NCBI RefSeq assembly: GCF_900447535.1
Contig: NZ_UFXX01000001.1
Location: 186,001-250,000 of the forward strand
Length of the DNA stretch: 64,000 nucleotides
Reading direction: 5' to 3'
Source: Dermacoccus nishinomiyaensis
Lineage (GTDB): Bacteria; Actinomycetota; Actinomycetes; Actinomycetales; Dermatophilaceae
The position numbers were made by a program, and so were the translations under genes. Each line of letters starts with the position of its first letter. Within the stretch, counting starts at the first letter, position 1. The notes under the pieces were generated by a model. It saw nothing but the letters and a program-made list of their open reading frames with translations, did no database searches and was not told the origin of the DNA. Positions 63,872 to 64,000 of the stretch are shown in pieces.

Positions 63872-64000
63872 ATGCTCTCCAAGGACACGCAGCTGTGCAT
63901 CTCGATGTCGGGGCGGCCAAGTAACATCGGCACGCGCTTCCACAACCGGCTGTATGACGAGCTGGGGCTCGACTTCGTCTACAAGGCGTTCTCGCCGGTC
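63872..64000 (+). CDS. Shikimate 5-dehydrogenase-like protein, N-terminal fragment (continues beyond window)
   Basis: 43 codons are visible. The sequence contains CISMSGRPSNIGTRFHNRLY and ELGLDFVYKAFSPV, the N-terminus of an actinobacterial AroE-superfamily group distinct from the canonical AroE at 2725. Here SGRPSNIGTRFHN replaces the SPIxHSLSP motif, so the substrate may not be shikimate. The rest lies outside the window. Confidence 0.75.
   Translation, partial: MLSKDTQLCISMSGRPSNIGTRFHNRLYDELGLDFVYKAFSPV

Overview
This window is high-GC chromosomal DNA from an actinobacterium. The evidence is a dedicated PyrR leader, an actinobacterial-type PriA without ATPase motifs, an EF-P with a PGKGP loop, HGxxPAAW and Trp-associated membrane proteins beside the trp genes, a TIGR03085-type protein and a DUF222-HNH endonuclease. 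Gene order (alaS-ruvX-mltG-aro, pyr-car, gmk-rpoZ-coaBC-metK-priA-fmt-rsmB-rpe-rib, his, trp, lgt, gltBD, pyk) suits the order Micrococcales; a Dermacoccaceae or Intrasporangiaceae relative is an inference only. Almost all genes lie on the plus strand, are tightly packed and often overlap by 4 bases (ATGA/GTGA).

Layout. 1-6540: end of alaS, ruvX, mltG, then aroE-aroC-aroK-aroB of the shikimate pathway. 6551-8143: a reverse-strand FMN-type glutamate-synthase-family protein. 8368-10105: efp, nusB, a hairpin terminator and a small P-loop kinase-like gene. 10215-20617: a complete pyrimidine operon (pyrR-pyrB-pyrC-carA-carB-pyrK-like-pyrD-like-pyrF) behind a PyrR-binding leader. 20800-31077: gmk, rpoZ, coaBC, metK, priA, a HAD hydrolase, fmt, rsmB, rpe. 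31159-35718: a riboflavin operon (ribD-ribE-pnuX-type transporter-ribBA-ribH) behind an FMN riboswitch. 35778-38819: hisE, hisG, a PH-domain membrane protein, a divergent P-loop gene and hisF. 38841-47046: an accessory interval with a TIGR03085 protein, a heterodimeric ABC exporter, a frameshifted WYL regulator, a frameshifted NAD(P)-binding protein and a DUF222-HNH gene under a likely LexA operator. 47630-55825: hisI, trpE, two small membrane proteins, trpC-trpB-trpA, a MauE-like protein, a DsbA-like thioredoxin and lgt. 55994-64000: gltB-gltD, pyk, tRNA-Leu(CAA), and the start of an AroE-like gene.

How it fits together: aro genes feed chorismate to the trp genes; the pyr operon makes UMP; rib genes make FMN/FAD used by several flavoproteins here (AroC, glutamate synthase, PyrD-like, CoaBC); gltBD supplies glutamate, whose glutamine partner is used by carA, hisF/hisH and trpE/trpG.

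Most notable observations: (1) the PyrD-like protein encoded inside the pyr operon has lost the catalytic Cys (Val134) and other active-site residues, and its PyrK-like partner keeps its 2Fe-2S cysteines but has a degenerate FAD/NAD region, so the pair may be a flavin-iron-sulfur complex with another job; (2) a LexA-like box overlaps the -10 of the DUF222-HNH gene; (3) many genes carry a TANNNT-like hexamer 6-8 bases before the start codon, indicating leaderless mRNAs, including a back-to-back pair at 38019-38066; (4) adjacent divergent genes at 43.5-45.3 kb are both frameshifted; (5) the usual mIHF gene is absent between pyrF and gmk.
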